Virus record (IMG/VR): IMGVR_UViG_3300042878_001341
Location: 1 to 64,000 of that record
Direction: 5' to 3' (one strand)
Source: a virus
Length of the DNA: 64,000 bases
The notes under the pieces are model-generated. The model had not been told where the DNA came from, searched no databases, and saw nothing but the letters and a program-made list of their open reading frames with translations. Below are positions 17,201 through 26,697 of this stretch, in pieces (positions within the stretch are counted from its first letter, which is position 1; the number at the start of each line of letters is the position of its first letter). The translations under genes were made by a program, and so were the position numbers.

Positions 17201-19208
17201 ATCAGCTAATAGTGCGGCACAATGGTGGTCAGTTCCTGCCATGGCTTGTAGAAGAGTTGCGTTATCAGAAATTAAAGTTAAAGTTCCACCTGAACCAAAA
17301 CCTGTGGATACACCACCTACTGAAATAGTAACACCACCAAATGAGAATCCTACTAACACATATATACCTGGAAATCCATCTAGTACAATCAAACCTACGC
17401 CTAATTTAAGAATTGAACAAAAAATTAAAGAAGGTATATCTAAAAAAATATTAAGATTCTTATTCTCAGAATGTGATTACTTTGAGGTTATTAAGGAAAC
17501 TGATCCTATGGTATATGATAGCATCAAACAAAAGATTAAGTACTTCAACCCTGCGTTCCACTCAACAACACCTGAGGGATTAAATGCGAGATTAACATTC
17601 TTAAATCAATGTATGAGACCGGGACAAACAATTCCTGTGATTGGACCTGATGGTAGACCAAAATATAATGATGCGTTAAACACATCATTTGGGGCACCAC
17701 CAATCTTAATTTTAAGAATGGGTGACTTTTATAATAGTAAGATTGTACCAACGTCATTAAGTATCACATATGATCCTATTACATTTGACTTAAATCCTGA
17801 AGGTATTGGTGTACAACCAATGATTGCTAAAGTAACAATGGCATTTAACTTTATTGGTGGTCATGGACTTAAAGAACCTGTTGAAGAATTACAAAACGCA
17901 TTATCGTTTAACTATTATGCGAATACTGAGATTTACGACGAAAGAGCAACGGCAACAGAAAGTACTGAGGCAAGAGACAAATACATGGTTGAGAAGATAT
18001 TATCTAACCAACCAAAGGTAACGACTGCTGATGTTGTTAATCAACAACCAAAAAGAGGTGGAGAAGCAATTGGAACAATATCAGGAGAATCGGATATAGA
18101 TTATACTAAATTTGTTAATGATTATTGGAATAGTACTAAAGAATATTTTGACGCTTATATCAATACAAATGCGGCAATTGGTAAAAATTATAACATAGGT
18201 ATTCTTGATTTATTATATACTGATAGAGATTATTCTAAAGGTACTGCCGAATTTACTCCTGAAATAGAAGTGCCAATTTATGGTAAACCAAGTAATGTTG
18301 AAGACAAGTTAGAAAAATTATTTGATAAAGTTAATGGGGATATTTCAGGTAGAAACGATCCATTTATGCAAATAGTAGTATCTAATGATCAGTCTATAAA
18401 CAATAGTGACAAAAGAGAAATTGAAAATAAATTAAAGGAATATGTAACAGGACTTAAACCCGACTTTATTACTAACGTGAGTAATAGTGTTAAGGATTTA
18501 GTTTTATTACAACAGGACTATATTCAATATATACGAAAGGCTAATTTGGTATTATCAAAAACGGATGGTATAATGAATTCAAATAATGAACCTCAGGTAT
18601 ATGATATTTCGGGGGATACTTTTACTCAATTAGAAGATTATTTGAAAAAAATAACAGACAAACATATTGAATTTAACGACGCTAAGGGTGTTGTAAAGTT
18701 TGATGAATGTTTATATTTAAACGAAGATAATTATAAAAAGTCATCTTCTACGTTTATAGATGGTAATACGTCTACCGCCGATTTGATAACGTCAAGAAAT
18801 CAGAGTGGTTTAATGGCTAATGAACCGGCTAATAGATTTTATCAAGTTATGGCAAATGTATTAAATGATGAAAATAGTAAAAATGAGTTAAAAACTTTTA
18901 TTCTTAATAGTCAAAATTATAGTAATATACAATTTGTGACTGAAGTAGTTGATAAAGCCACTACTGGTTGTTCGGATAGATTTAAATCTTATACTGAAAT
19001 AAATAAAAAGAGATATGATGGTATTAAAACTAACGAAAGATATTTAACATTAATAAAAAGTCCGATTGAGGATAATGTTAAATTTGGGTTAAAGTACGCA
19101 AAAGTTAGTGGGACATCACAACAAAAAAAGGAAATAAAAGATTTATATTCAAATGTGAATGTGAATAATAAAGAAAAAACCTTTGATGGTAAAATTAAAT
19201 TTAATTAA
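14205..19208 (+). CDS. Giant baseplate structural protein with OmpA-like and tube-initiator-like regions
   Basis: 1667 aa. The N-terminal 150 residues repeat the motif YGPEGGY twice (about 14420 and 14570). Residues about 860-960 contain LRGSASAPATVGYNLNLSKRR, the G-x-A...N...LS-x-R-R signature of the OmpA C-terminal peptidoglycan-binding fold. A Pro-rich linker (PPEPKPVDTPPTEIVTPP, about residue 1030) follows. Residues about 1190-1245 (DPITFDLNPEGIGVQPMIAKV, then FNFIGG, NALSFNYYANTEIY) resemble baseplate/tube-initiation proteins of large T4-like phages. TATTTAT lies at 14186-14192. It is followed at 3 nt by the gp53-like gene. A baseplate location is confident by context; the OmpA-like call is by pattern. 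Confidence 0.65.
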   Translation: MSDSTLSFASSSNFRDILLARNLQPYSVPGSYSPSSNSVNYETNLSVNSVIDSPDSLISTNQLANSLYSLNEYGPEGGYDGKYSVPGAPLPVDSNSGPYAPTDTVLDLVNEFYIDAAYVQNIYGPEGGYKDLVIITDVVGNAKFYSPYWDPSTFVTSSYTPYEIIFADNPNGTNGPLSQDTYLARIGAAQLKGLFEERIAAELLQSTLGRVNLDSLQDPFSASMIATGQQPFFTKNWKITVPENPISASVSLANRLTGTYFPVSFIPGDYFDESFIDNPQTEAALNVANTLTGGFLGPILNKFKNPSEIFVANTGFGQRSVLFSSLDYNKYRPAYNRGIIQGATSAIDRLFDKDKSQTGGYYVGSSNSEPSQIDSPANQVPIGKNGRQVQTIVYGPQELGILYEGNDAQLQFGLKGKSYSDGGGISGQFVWTSPKYKDNAGFKVGPGGVPTRLDNEFEAIKSDYGRYQSTDIDFKGDSILDKTQRLIESADQVQGQARLKHVGNAINQVSKVFNDGYKEMTKGSMVLSYTDQTDGSQAGIEYCRVFQKDTPYFTYADLQKSDGITTEGRKFSYSVLDKTYNLNIAPLKNPGSTNIVDNKVKKYMFSIENLAWRTSDRPGFTYDDLPVCEKGPNGGRVMWFPPYDISFSDDSTPDFSSTNFLGRPEPIYTYKNTSRKGSISWKIVVDHPAIMNTIIQKQLAGVAKQRVDSIVDSFFAGCTKYDMYELGIKFNTIPTRDLFTYQQILNNPRLTNEELGQVAFEIPADAGVVTKGNTEGADGSKDSVGATSTTKDGTTTLEDSDILKEFLNYGFYFENDCPECYGTYATTSSKPFDSWYDSYIPKQSTTYVTKAPAKVYVGDKEFTKEGVQTFFNNVIKDNFNKLKTDFLAKLKEVIIDKGGTVELTLRGSASAPATVGYNLNLSKRRVDTVQKWFKNQKLGDKLISELPSDKFKITVQTQGETEVVTVGTANGGNGEPINCTTNITLTSGSPITSGSTAGTSANSAAQWWSVPAMACRRVALSEIKVKVPPEPKPVDTPPTEIVTPPNENPTNTYIPGNPSSTIKPTPNLRIEQKIKEGISKKILRFLFSECDYFEVIKETDPMVYDSIKQKIKYFNPAFHSTTPEGLNARLTFLNQCMRPGQTIPVIGPDGRPKYNDALNTSFGAPPILILRMGDFYNSKIVPTSLSITYDPITFDLNPEGIGVQPMIAKVTMAFNFIGGHGLKEPVEELQNALSFNYYANTEIYDERATATESTEARDKYMVEKILSNQPKVTTADVVNQQPKRGGEAIGTISGESDIDYTKFVNDYWNSTKEYFDAYINTNAAIGKNYNIGILDLLYTDRDYSKGTAEFTPEIEVPIYGKPSNVEDKLEKLFDKVNGDISGRNDPFMQIVVSNDQSINNSDKREIENKLKEYVTGLKPDFITNVSNSVKDLVLLQQDYIQYIRKANLVLSKTDGIMNSNNEPQVYDISGDTFTQLEDYLKKITDKHIEFNDAKGVVKFDECLYLNEDNYKKSSSTFIDGNTSTADLITSRNQSGLMANEPANRFYQVMANVLNDENSKNELKTFILNSQNYSNIQFVTEVVDKATTGCSDRFKSYTEINKKRYDGIKTNERYLTLIKSPIEDNVKFGLKYAKVSGTSQQKKEIKDLYSNVNVNNKEKTFDGKIKFN

Positions 19209-19210
19209 AA

Positions 19211-19534
19211 ATGAATTTACAATATTATAACAGATATAATGAGTTTTTAATAAATGGACAACAAACCGTTACTCCATATATAAATTTACCTGCAAAAACA
19301 ACTGATAAGAATTTTATTTATAAAGTTGGACAATCAAGGTTGGATAAGATATCATTTCAATTCTATAACACACCTTATTTTGGGTGGTTAGTACAAATGG
19401 CAAACCCACAGTATAGTGGATTGGAATCAAACATACCCGATGGGGCAATTTTAACAATACCATTCCCCCTTGTTAAATCATTACAGGATTATAAAAACGA
19501 ATTAGATAATTATTTCTTCTATTATGGTAGATAA
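19211..19534 (+). CDS. LysM-like baseplate protein (gp53-like)
   Basis: 107 aa. The segment IYKVGQSRLDKISFQFYNTPYFGWLVQMANP, ending in IPDGAILTIPFPL, has the LysM-type layout (Y-x-V-x-x-x-D-x-L-x-x-I ... N...I-x-x-G-x-x-L-x-I-P) found in the C-terminus of T4 wedge protein gp53 and in tail X proteins. These LysM-like folds mediate packing in the baseplate. T4 gp53 is about 196 aa, so this is shorter. The gene starts 2 nt after its neighbour and overlaps the giant downstream gene by 11 nt, a tightly coupled baseplate operon. Confidence 0.6.
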   Translation: MNLQYYNRYNEFLINGQQTVTPYINLPAKTTDKNFIYKVGQSRLDKISFQFYNTPYFGWLVQMANPQYSGLESNIPDGAILTIPFPLVKSLQDYKNELDNYFFYYGR

Positions 19535-22500
19535 AGGTGAAAACATATTAGTGGAATTTGATTATGACAACATTACCTTAATAGATCCAAACAAAATTGT
19601 AGACAATGAAGGTAAAGTTAGTGATAGATTAGTTAAACATGAGAACCTTGTGTTCTATGCAAATCTTGAGTGTAACGTATTACCAAGAACTAAATTGGCG
19701 TTAGGGTCGGCATTAAACGATTCTATTAGAACAGTTTCCGTTGGTAAGATCAATTTCTTAAATCCGGGTAATAAAACCTTTTTAGATAATAGATATACCG
19801 ATGAGATTACGGGTAAAGGATCCGTACAGGGTAAAGGTGTAAACCAACCTAAATTAAATGCGGTTCAAAACCCAAACAAATCTGATGATTTTTATCTTAC
19901 ACAGAGTACATATTCAAACGGAACTCCTGGTGCGGTTGATAATGGTTTATTAGGTATAACCGATATACAGGTTGCAATTGACACAAGTTTCTTACCTACG
20001 GTGACAGTTAACTTAACCGATGTTAAGGGTAGAGCGTTGTTTGAAGGTGGTAATAATTCACCATATTCTGCGTTTTTCCAATTACCATACCCAATGTTTT
20101 ATTTAACATTAAAGGGGTATTATGGTAAGGCGGTTAGATTGCCATTAATGTTACAATCGTTTACATCAAACTTTGACAATACGACTGGTAACTTTAAGAT
20201 TGTATTGAAATTTTTTGGATACAAATATACGGTAATGTCATATGTTAATTGGGGGGCAATGATGGCGGTCCCACATATGTACAATAATTTTGTGTCAACC
20301 GTACAATCAATTACAAATACTCCGGCAGCAACAAACCTTGAGGTAGTAACTGCAAAACCTGTGAGTAGAGGATTTCAAAAAATGAAAGAATTATATTCTG
20401 AATATAAAGCCAAAGGTTTGGTTGATGATGATTTCCCTGAGATTACAATCACACAATTAAAGGCTCGTTTAGATAGATTTATAAAAAACATATTAGAAAA
20501 ATTCACTAAAGAAAATTTGGGAGTTTTAACTGAGTTGGATAATTTCCAAACACAATTAACCGAGTTTCAAAAAAAGGTATTCTTTTATGGAGATTCATGG
20601 TTTGAAACATATATGGATAAAACCAATTCATATAGTTTAAAGGATACTAAGGAGGTTGTTTACACTTTCAAAAAAGAATATTCTGATCCTAATAAACAAG
20701 CTGAGGCTCAAACCAAATTAAGTGGGATATTCACTGAATATCAAAAACTTTTTGAAAGTAATAGTGTTGCGGGTAAAAATGGTAGTTATACCGTTGGTGG
20801 TAAAACAACAAAAAGTGAGGTACCTGTAAATGCAACCGTGGAAAAATGTGAAGCAAAAATTAATCCACTTACGGATATTGATTACGCAAAAACATATGAA
20901 GAAAGAAATGGTAAACCCGCAAAAACACAAATAGAATTAGATACATTCATTGCATCTAATGGGGTTCCACCTAATACTAAATTTTTTGTATTTGAGGGTG
21001 TGGATCACTTTATTGACATTACTGAAAAATCTGCAAAAGACTCATCAACTCTTAGAAGACAAATTGAAGAAAAAATATCTGAAAATCTTAACGAACAATT
21101 AAGTAATAAAGAAACGGGTGTTGGATTTAAACCTTCAATTAGAAATATATTGGCAGTTTTCTTTGCTCAAGGAGAGGCGTTCATCCGATTAATGGATGAT
21201 GTACACTCAAAGGCTTGGGATATAAGGGAAAATAAATATAGACAACAAGCAATATTTGGAAGTAACAGTAGTGCTCAAAGTGTTGATGTTAAATCTTCCA
21301 CTCAAAATAATGAACCAATATATCCATGGCCTCAAGTCATAAGAGAAACATTAGGTGATGACAAACAAGAAAAGTTTGAAATTGTTTACCCTGGTGATAA
21401 ATCAATTGCTACTATGACAAAGGCTTATATACCTGAGATATGGCCTGAGGTTGAATTTGTGGAAGAGTTTATTAAAGGTTATGTGGATAGAGAGCCTAAA
21501 AATCCTGACTACGGTGATGAATCAAATGTATTAACAAAACCTAGTAGGTTAAGTTTAAATGCTCTTGATTTTCCTGTAACAAACGAAATATTCCAAAACA
21601 AAGAAGAGATTAAATTCTTTTATGAAATATATGAAAGAGTTATGGTTAATACCTATTACTCTAAATTAAATAGACAATCAGGGTATGATGCTAGTATATT
21701 CATGGTTGAGGCTGAGGACGAAAAAATCAATATATTAAAAAGTTTGGGTAATGATAATCCATTTTTAACTCAAAAATTAAAACAATATTTAATTGATCAA
21801 AATAATTTCTTAACATTCTTAAGACATATTTCAAATCAAGGTGAGGGTGAAAGTTGGCAAAAATTCATAAGAGGTGAGTTTACAATTAATTATATTAAGA
21901 ACAAAACCAATACACCATTTGAGTTATTTAATCAGGAAATTCTAACAAATGAAAGATCACAACCTGATGTTTCATTAACCGATGAATCTAAAATAATTGA
22001 TTATATTGGGAACCAAACATCAAGTAATGAATTTGATTTTTCCGATATGTACCCGATTACTAATTTTGATTGGTGTAAAAATTATCTTGCGGATGGAAAA
22101 GCATTACAAAATGTAAATTTGGCTTACAACACTAAAGATGTATTATCTTACAATACGACTCATAAGACTATATGTAATTTTAAAAACGACGACACTAACG
22201 ATAAGAAAAGACCTATAACTAATTTTAATTATAAAGCGGATGTGTTTAGTCAAAATATTGATACATCTAATTTCAAAACATTCTATAATAATAGAAAAAT
22301 TGAAGAACAATTTACAACTGAAGGTAATTTAAATTACTCTAACTATGATGGTTTTGTAACGGATACTCAAACGACCTCAATATTGAATACTCCTTATTTT
22401 ATAAACGCAATACAAAGTGGTGTATATAATTTTAGATATAAATCTGATGATTTAGCATCGTATAAACAGGCGGCATATCTATTCTTGAATAGTTTACCAT

Positions 22501-25500
22501 TAGCGAGTCTTAGAGAAAAATATAGGTCATACAATGAACCTAATGATTTAAGTTATATACTATCAACAATTAAGAAATTCGGGGCGGTACATAAATTACC
22601 ATACGCTTGGATTGTTAAATACGGATCAATTTGGCATAGATACAAAACTTGGAATGAAAAAGGTATTGATATGTTGGATGAGGTTTGGACTGATTTTAAT
22701 TATTTAGGTAATTATGATCCTGTTACTTCAGCGTCTACAAAGGTATATAGTTTAAACATTGAAGGATTCCAAAATAATATTGTCTTGGAAGACACGGTAA
22801 CTGCAACACCAAATTTGGTCACATATAATTCAACAACAATGAACACAGGGTTCTACCCTAAGTTGTATGATGATATGAATGTATTTCTACAAGGATTACA
22901 ACTATTTTCAGGTGTCACACAATTAAATGGTACTTGTACTATTACAGGTACAACAATGGATGTTTTAACTATTAACGATAATAATTTGGCACCTGGTTTA
23001 GTATTAGCGGGACCAAACATTGAAGTTGGAACAACAATAGTGTCACAAGTTACCGGTAATACAGGAGGTATTGGACAATATATTGTTGATATATCACAAG
23101 ATTCCCTAAGTAATGTGTTTTATGTTACCAACTCGGCAACAGGTGGGTATTCACAAACTGAAATACAAGGGTTAATTAATGATGGTAAGTTAGTGATGAC
23201 CACAAATTCATTGGGTAAGATTATTGAAATAAGTGGTTTTGATCCTAACGATAATGATAGGTCGTTAAAAATAACCCCTTGGTCAACAATTGTTAAAACA
23301 ACTGAAGGTGATAAATATTTTGTAATGCCGTCTTTTGGTTATACAAAAAATCAAACAAGAGATGAGTGTTTTAAGAATAACAAATTAAAAGTTGAGGTTT
23401 CAAGTAACCCTGCGGTGTTTAACGGATCGGTTAGATTATTTTGGGGAGCACCTAATTACGGGTATTTTGATAATACAAAAATTTCAAAACCAAATCCTGA
23501 TTCATACTTAAAAGAAATATTGTCAGATAAGAAAATACAACAGAACTTTTCATTAAATGGGGATAACACAAAATACAATAAGATATCTGAAATGTTCACA
23601 ACATTTGATACGGAAGTATTAGATTACTTTGAACAAGAGTTCTTGAATTTTAGTAGATCAATTTACGATTATAATACATTAGTTCCAAGTGATAAAGATG
23701 TTGAAACAGAATCTGAAAGATCATATAAGAACTTCCAATTGTTAATGAGAGAATTATTGGTTGTTGAAAAACCGTCAACTCTTAATTCTGAGGGGATGAT
23801 TAATTCGGTAATTGAAAAACAAAAATCAACTTTCCAAGGAATATTAACTAATTTCTTAGAGTATAATGTTGTATTAAAGATGGGTAATCCTTCTATGTTT
23901 GATAGAAGAACATTCTTAACCTTCTCAACTAAATTCTTAATTGATCCTGTATCATACCAAGGATATAATCAAGGGACAACAGGTGGTTTACCGTCAAATG
24001 GTGGGACAATTACATTGGCCCAATCAAAAAGTGAAAACCCTGAAACATGGAAAGCGTTAGAGAAATATGTAGGGTTTTCTGAAATACCAGAATTAGTGTA
24101 TTCAGACAATGGATCATATATTACTGACTTCTTTATTGATTTGAATGTTCAGTTTACTGAGAAAAATGTTAAAGATTTTGCTCCGTTGATTATGTTATAT
24201 GCAACACAAAAACTTAATAATTTTGAAATCCCAACAAATAATGTTGTTATTCCAAACCCTGTTCCGACACCTGCACCAAGTCCTCAAACACCTGGTGATT
24301 TATTAACGGTTGTAACACTTAAAGATACTAAAACAATTTCGGTATATAAATTTGGGACACAAAAATATGGTGTTTATAAAGACGCAACAGGAACAATTAT
24401 TTATACTGGGCCGACACAAAATGCGTTTCAATATCCTTTAAATAGTACAATAGTTGATCAAATTATTATAATTCAATATGATGCTTTAGCAACAACTCCT
24501 AATGATAATCAATTTATTATTAGTACTGTTAATATAACACCTTCACAAGTTACAACAACCACAACTACCCTTCCTATTGTTCAAAATTTAGGTAATAGTG
24601 TTGATGGTGTTAAGTTTTATGGTCTTATGGATCAATACCTTGATAAATCTGAAACTTATCTTAAAAATGTTATTTCTAATTTAATGACAGGTGTGAGAGC
24701 CGGATTACCAAGTATTACAATTGAAGGAGATAAAGGTAATAGAGCTCAACTTGAGGGAGAACAAACACGAGTTGAAATATGGGAAACATTTAAAGCATTC
24801 AATGACACATGGGTTGCAGGCGGAGACTTTAAATCAAAAACATTATTTGAAGATGTTCTATTATTTGATAGAGCAAGTAGAGATGTTGGTCAAAAAGTAT
24901 ATGTAGATATCTTTAAGGTTAAGGATTTAATTGAGGGATCTCTAACAAAGAATAATATGTTAGACATTATCTCAACAATACTTACGGAAAATAATTTTAC
25001 TTACTTCCCATTACCCGCTTACGCTAATTTTTATAACGCACAAGATGCCGAAAAGAATCCTGTACCAAGAAGTGAAGGGTCAACTGAGTTCGCAAATTCA
25101 TTTTGGGGAACGTTCTTAAATGTGGATTACAGAAACACATCACCTAAGTTCTTATGTTACTACGCAAACAAACCTAGTCAGTATGTGGACATGAAAGATA
25201 ATGTTGATTATAGATTTAGAGATGACGCTTTTGATCTTAGGAGAGCAAGTGACAATCCATTAGTTGAAAACCAATCAAATAAAAAGAATTGGGATAAATC
25301 AAATAAAGTGGTTGGTTTTAATATTGATATTAGTAATCAAAATCAGCAAATATTTAAAAACTTTAGTGTTGGTCAAGATGTTGGTAAACCTACTGCGGAA
25401 TCTTTGGAAATGTTAAATCAAATGGCTAACCAAAGTAGAAATAGAAGTACAGGTTCTCAAAACGTATCGTTATATAACCTTTATAGAAATAGAAGTTACG

Positions 25501-26432
25501 AATGTTCTGTTGATATGTTAGGTAATGCTTTAATACAACCAATGATGTATTTTAATGTGAGAAACATACCTATGTTCTCAGGACCATATATGATTACATC
25601 TGTAACACATCAAATTAGTGACGGAGATTTCAGTACAACATTTAAAGGTACAAGACAACCTTTTTATAGTTTACCTAAAATTGATAATTTTATTCAATCA
25701 TTAAGTTTAAATATTATTTCTAAATTACAAGAACAAATTAAATCAAATGAAGAAAAGACAAAATTATCAAGTGATAATGTGATATTCCAAAAAAACAATG
25801 TAATTTCAAATGTAACTGGTACTGATACAATAACTAAGAATCAAGATTGTTCAGATAAAATTAATAGTGGTTATGTTGGATATACACCTTTAGATAATCC
25901 GGCAATAACACAACTTTCATATAAAGATTTTAAAAAATTACTTGAGGATAGGATTGTTGCTAGTGGTATACCAAAAGAAACTACAAGTAATGGCGTAACA
26001 ACCATAAGTGATACTTTCTTAAAATTATCGGGATTTTTATTCTCGTTTATATATTTAGATTCGGCATCATCAAGTGGTTTAAAAGCGTATGAGAATAATT
26101 ATAGTACAATAAATTTAACTGAAACTTATGGGGCAATACTATCAACTACTGCTAATAAAAAATTCTATTGTGTATCAAGAGGTACTAATTTGAATATACC
26201 TGTGGTGTCATTTATATCTGCAGAAAAATTTGTGGATTTTGCTATTGCTAAATTTAAAGATAAACTATCTTTAATAAAAACGGCTAGCGATGAAGAGATT
26301 GTCCAATTATATGTTACTAAGTATCCTAACACCCAACCTGATAATGTTTATACTGAAATGACAGAACAAGATAAAAATACATTAAAAAATAAAGTAAAAC
26401 AGTCGGTAGATATATATAACTCATTAAATTAA
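19524..26432 (+). CDS. Giant baseplate hub/wedge protein (2302 aa)
   Basis: The largest gene in the window. The N-terminus (residues 140-260: AIDTSFLPTVTVNLTDVKGRALF, then PYPMFYLTLKGYYGKAVRLPL, NFKIVLKFFGYKY) and the C-terminus (about 2000-2042: NALIQPMMYFNVRNIPMFSGPYMI, SVTHQISDGDFSTTFKGTR) match hub-type baseplate proteins of large T4-like phages. Inserted modules interrupt it: a beta domain at about 1132-1200 (TCTITGTTMDVLTI...GTTIVSQVTGNTGGIGQYIV), and a module at about 1592-1677 bracketed by PNPVPTPAPSPQTP and TTTTTTLP linkers. No enzymatic lysozyme motif was seen. It overlaps the upstream gene, so it probably relies on read-through translation. The baseplate role is confident; the exact T4 equivalent is not. 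Confidence 0.65.
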   Translation: MVDKGENILVEFDYDNITLIDPNKIVDNEGKVSDRLVKHENLVFYANLECNVLPRTKLALGSALNDSIRTVSVGKINFLNPGNKTFLDNRYTDEITGKGSVQGKGVNQPKLNAVQNPNKSDDFYLTQSTYSNGTPGAVDNGLLGITDIQVAIDTSFLPTVTVNLTDVKGRALFEGGNNSPYSAFFQLPYPMFYLTLKGYYGKAVRLPLMLQSFTSNFDNTTGNFKIVLKFFGYKYTVMSYVNWGAMMAVPHMYNNFVSTVQSITNTPAATNLEVVTAKPVSRGFQKMKELYSEYKAKGLVDDDFPEITITQLKARLDRFIKNILEKFTKENLGVLTELDNFQTQLTEFQKKVFFYGDSWFETYMDKTNSYSLKDTKEVVYTFKKEYSDPNKQAEAQTKLSGIFTEYQKLFESNSVAGKNGSYTVGGKTTKSEVPVNATVEKCEAKINPLTDIDYAKTYEERNGKPAKTQIELDTFIASNGVPPNTKFFVFEGVDHFIDITEKSAKDSSTLRRQIEEKISENLNEQLSNKETGVGFKPSIRNILAVFFAQGEAFIRLMDDVHSKAWDIRENKYRQQAIFGSNSSAQSVDVKSSTQNNEPIYPWPQVIRETLGDDKQEKFEIVYPGDKSIATMTKAYIPEIWPEVEFVEEFIKGYVDREPKNPDYGDESNVLTKPSRLSLNALDFPVTNEIFQNKEEIKFFYEIYERVMVNTYYSKLNRQSGYDASIFMVEAEDEKINILKSLGNDNPFLTQKLKQYLIDQNNFLTFLRHISNQGEGESWQKFIRGEFTINYIKNKTNTPFELFNQEILTNERSQPDVSLTDESKIIDYIGNQTSSNEFDFSDMYPITNFDWCKNYLADGKALQNVNLAYNTKDVLSYNTTHKTICNFKNDDTNDKKRPITNFNYKADVFSQNIDTSNFKTFYNNRKIEEQFTTEGNLNYSNYDGFVTDTQTTSILNTPYFINAIQSGVYNFRYKSDDLASYKQAAYLFLNSLPLASLREKYRSYNEPNDLSYILSTIKKFGAVHKLPYAWIVKYGSIWHRYKTWNEKGIDMLDEVWTDFNYLGNYDPVTSASTKVYSLNIEGFQNNIVLEDTVTATPNLVTYNSTTMNTGFYPKLYDDMNVFLQGLQLFSGVTQLNGTCTITGTTMDVLTINDNNLAPGLVLAGPNIEVGTTIVSQVTGNTGGIGQYIVDISQDSLSNVFYVTNSATGGYSQTEIQGLINDGKLVMTTNSLGKIIEISGFDPNDNDRSLKITPWSTIVKTTEGDKYFVMPSFGYTKNQTRDECFKNNKLKVEVSSNPAVFNGSVRLFWGAPNYGYFDNTKISKPNPDSYLKEILSDKKIQQNFSLNGDNTKYNKISEMFTTFDTEVLDYFEQEFLNFSRSIYDYNTLVPSDKDVETESERSYKNFQLLMRELLVVEKPSTLNSEGMINSVIEKQKSTFQGILTNFLEYNVVLKMGNPSMFDRRTFLTFSTKFLIDPVSYQGYNQGTTGGLPSNGGTITLAQSKSENPETWKALEKYVGFSEIPELVYSDNGSYITDFFIDLNVQFTEKNVKDFAPLIMLYATQKLNNFEIPTNNVVIPNPVPTPAPSPQTPGDLLTVVTLKDTKTISVYKFGTQKYGVYKDATGTIIYTGPTQNAFQYPLNSTIVDQIIIIQYDALATTPNDNQFIISTVNITPSQVTTTTTTLPIVQNLGNSVDGVKFYGLMDQYLDKSETYLKNVISNLMTGVRAGLPSITIEGDKGNRAQLEGEQTRVEIWETFKAFNDTWVAGGDFKSKTLFEDVLLFDRASRDVGQKVYVDIFKVKDLIEGSLTKNNMLDIISTILTENNFTYFPLPAYANFYNAQDAEKNPVPRSEGSTEFANSFWGTFLNVDYRNTSPKFLCYYANKPSQYVDMKDNVDYRFRDDAFDLRRASDNPLVENQSNKKNWDKSNKVVGFNIDISNQNQQIFKNFSVGQDVGKPTAESLEMLNQMANQSRNRSTGSQNVSLYNLYRNRSYECSVDMLGNALIQPMMYFNVRNIPMFSGPYMITSVTHQISDGDFSTTFKGTRQPFYSLPKIDNFIQSLSLNIISKLQEQIKSNEEKTKLSSDNVIFQKNNVISNVTGTDTITKNQDCSDKINSGYVGYTPLDNPAITQLSYKDFKKLLEDRIVASGIPKETTSNGVTTISDTFLKLSGFLFSFIYLDSASSSGLKAYENNYSTINLTETYGAILSTTANKKFYCVSRGTNLNIPVVSFISAEKFVDFAIAKFKDKLSLIKTASDEEIVQLYVTKYPNTQPDNVYTEMTEQDKNTLKNKVKQSVDIYNSLN

Positions 26433-26450
26433 TTTTATTGAATAACCAGA

Positions 26451-26457
26451 TATTTAT
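26451..26457 (+). promoter_or_regulatory. TATTTAT motif, 74-aa gene
   Basis: 13 nt before ATG 26471; supports that start over the longer frame. Confidence 0.5.
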
Positions 26458-26470
26458 AAATAAAACTATT

Positions 26471-26695
26471 ATGAACACAAAATTAATATTAGACAACTAC
26501 TTGGGTAAAAACACAAGAGTGTCAGAAAAAGATAAAGGTAATGGTTACAAAGAAGTTTGTGACTTAGATACTGGAGATTGTTATACACTAAGAATAAAAG
26601 ACGGATTAATTGAAAGAGTTGATAACACTATGAACACATTCAAAAAAATCCAAGTTGAGACTAAATCAGGAATTAAACAATTATTAAACGGATAA
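26471..26695 (+). CDS. Small hypothetical protein
   Basis: 74 aa from ATG 26471. An in-frame upstream TTG gives 85 aa but would read through the TATTTAT motif at 26451-26457. Sequence: MNTKLILDNYLGKNTRVSEK, then a CDLDTGDCYTLRIKDGLIERV beta hairpin with two cysteines. Not recognised. It ends 2 nt before the next gene, so both share the promoter and may work together in tail assembly. Confidence 0.65.
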   Translation: MNTKLILDNYLGKNTRVSEKDKGNGYKEVCDLDTGDCYTLRIKDGLIERVDNTMNTFKKIQVETKSGIKQLLNG

Positions 26696-26697
26696 CC

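Noticed and set aside
16664-17392. Antisense open frames over the OmpA-like region
   Set aside because: Repeat-free shadows of the real gene with no motif, promoter or conserved pattern.
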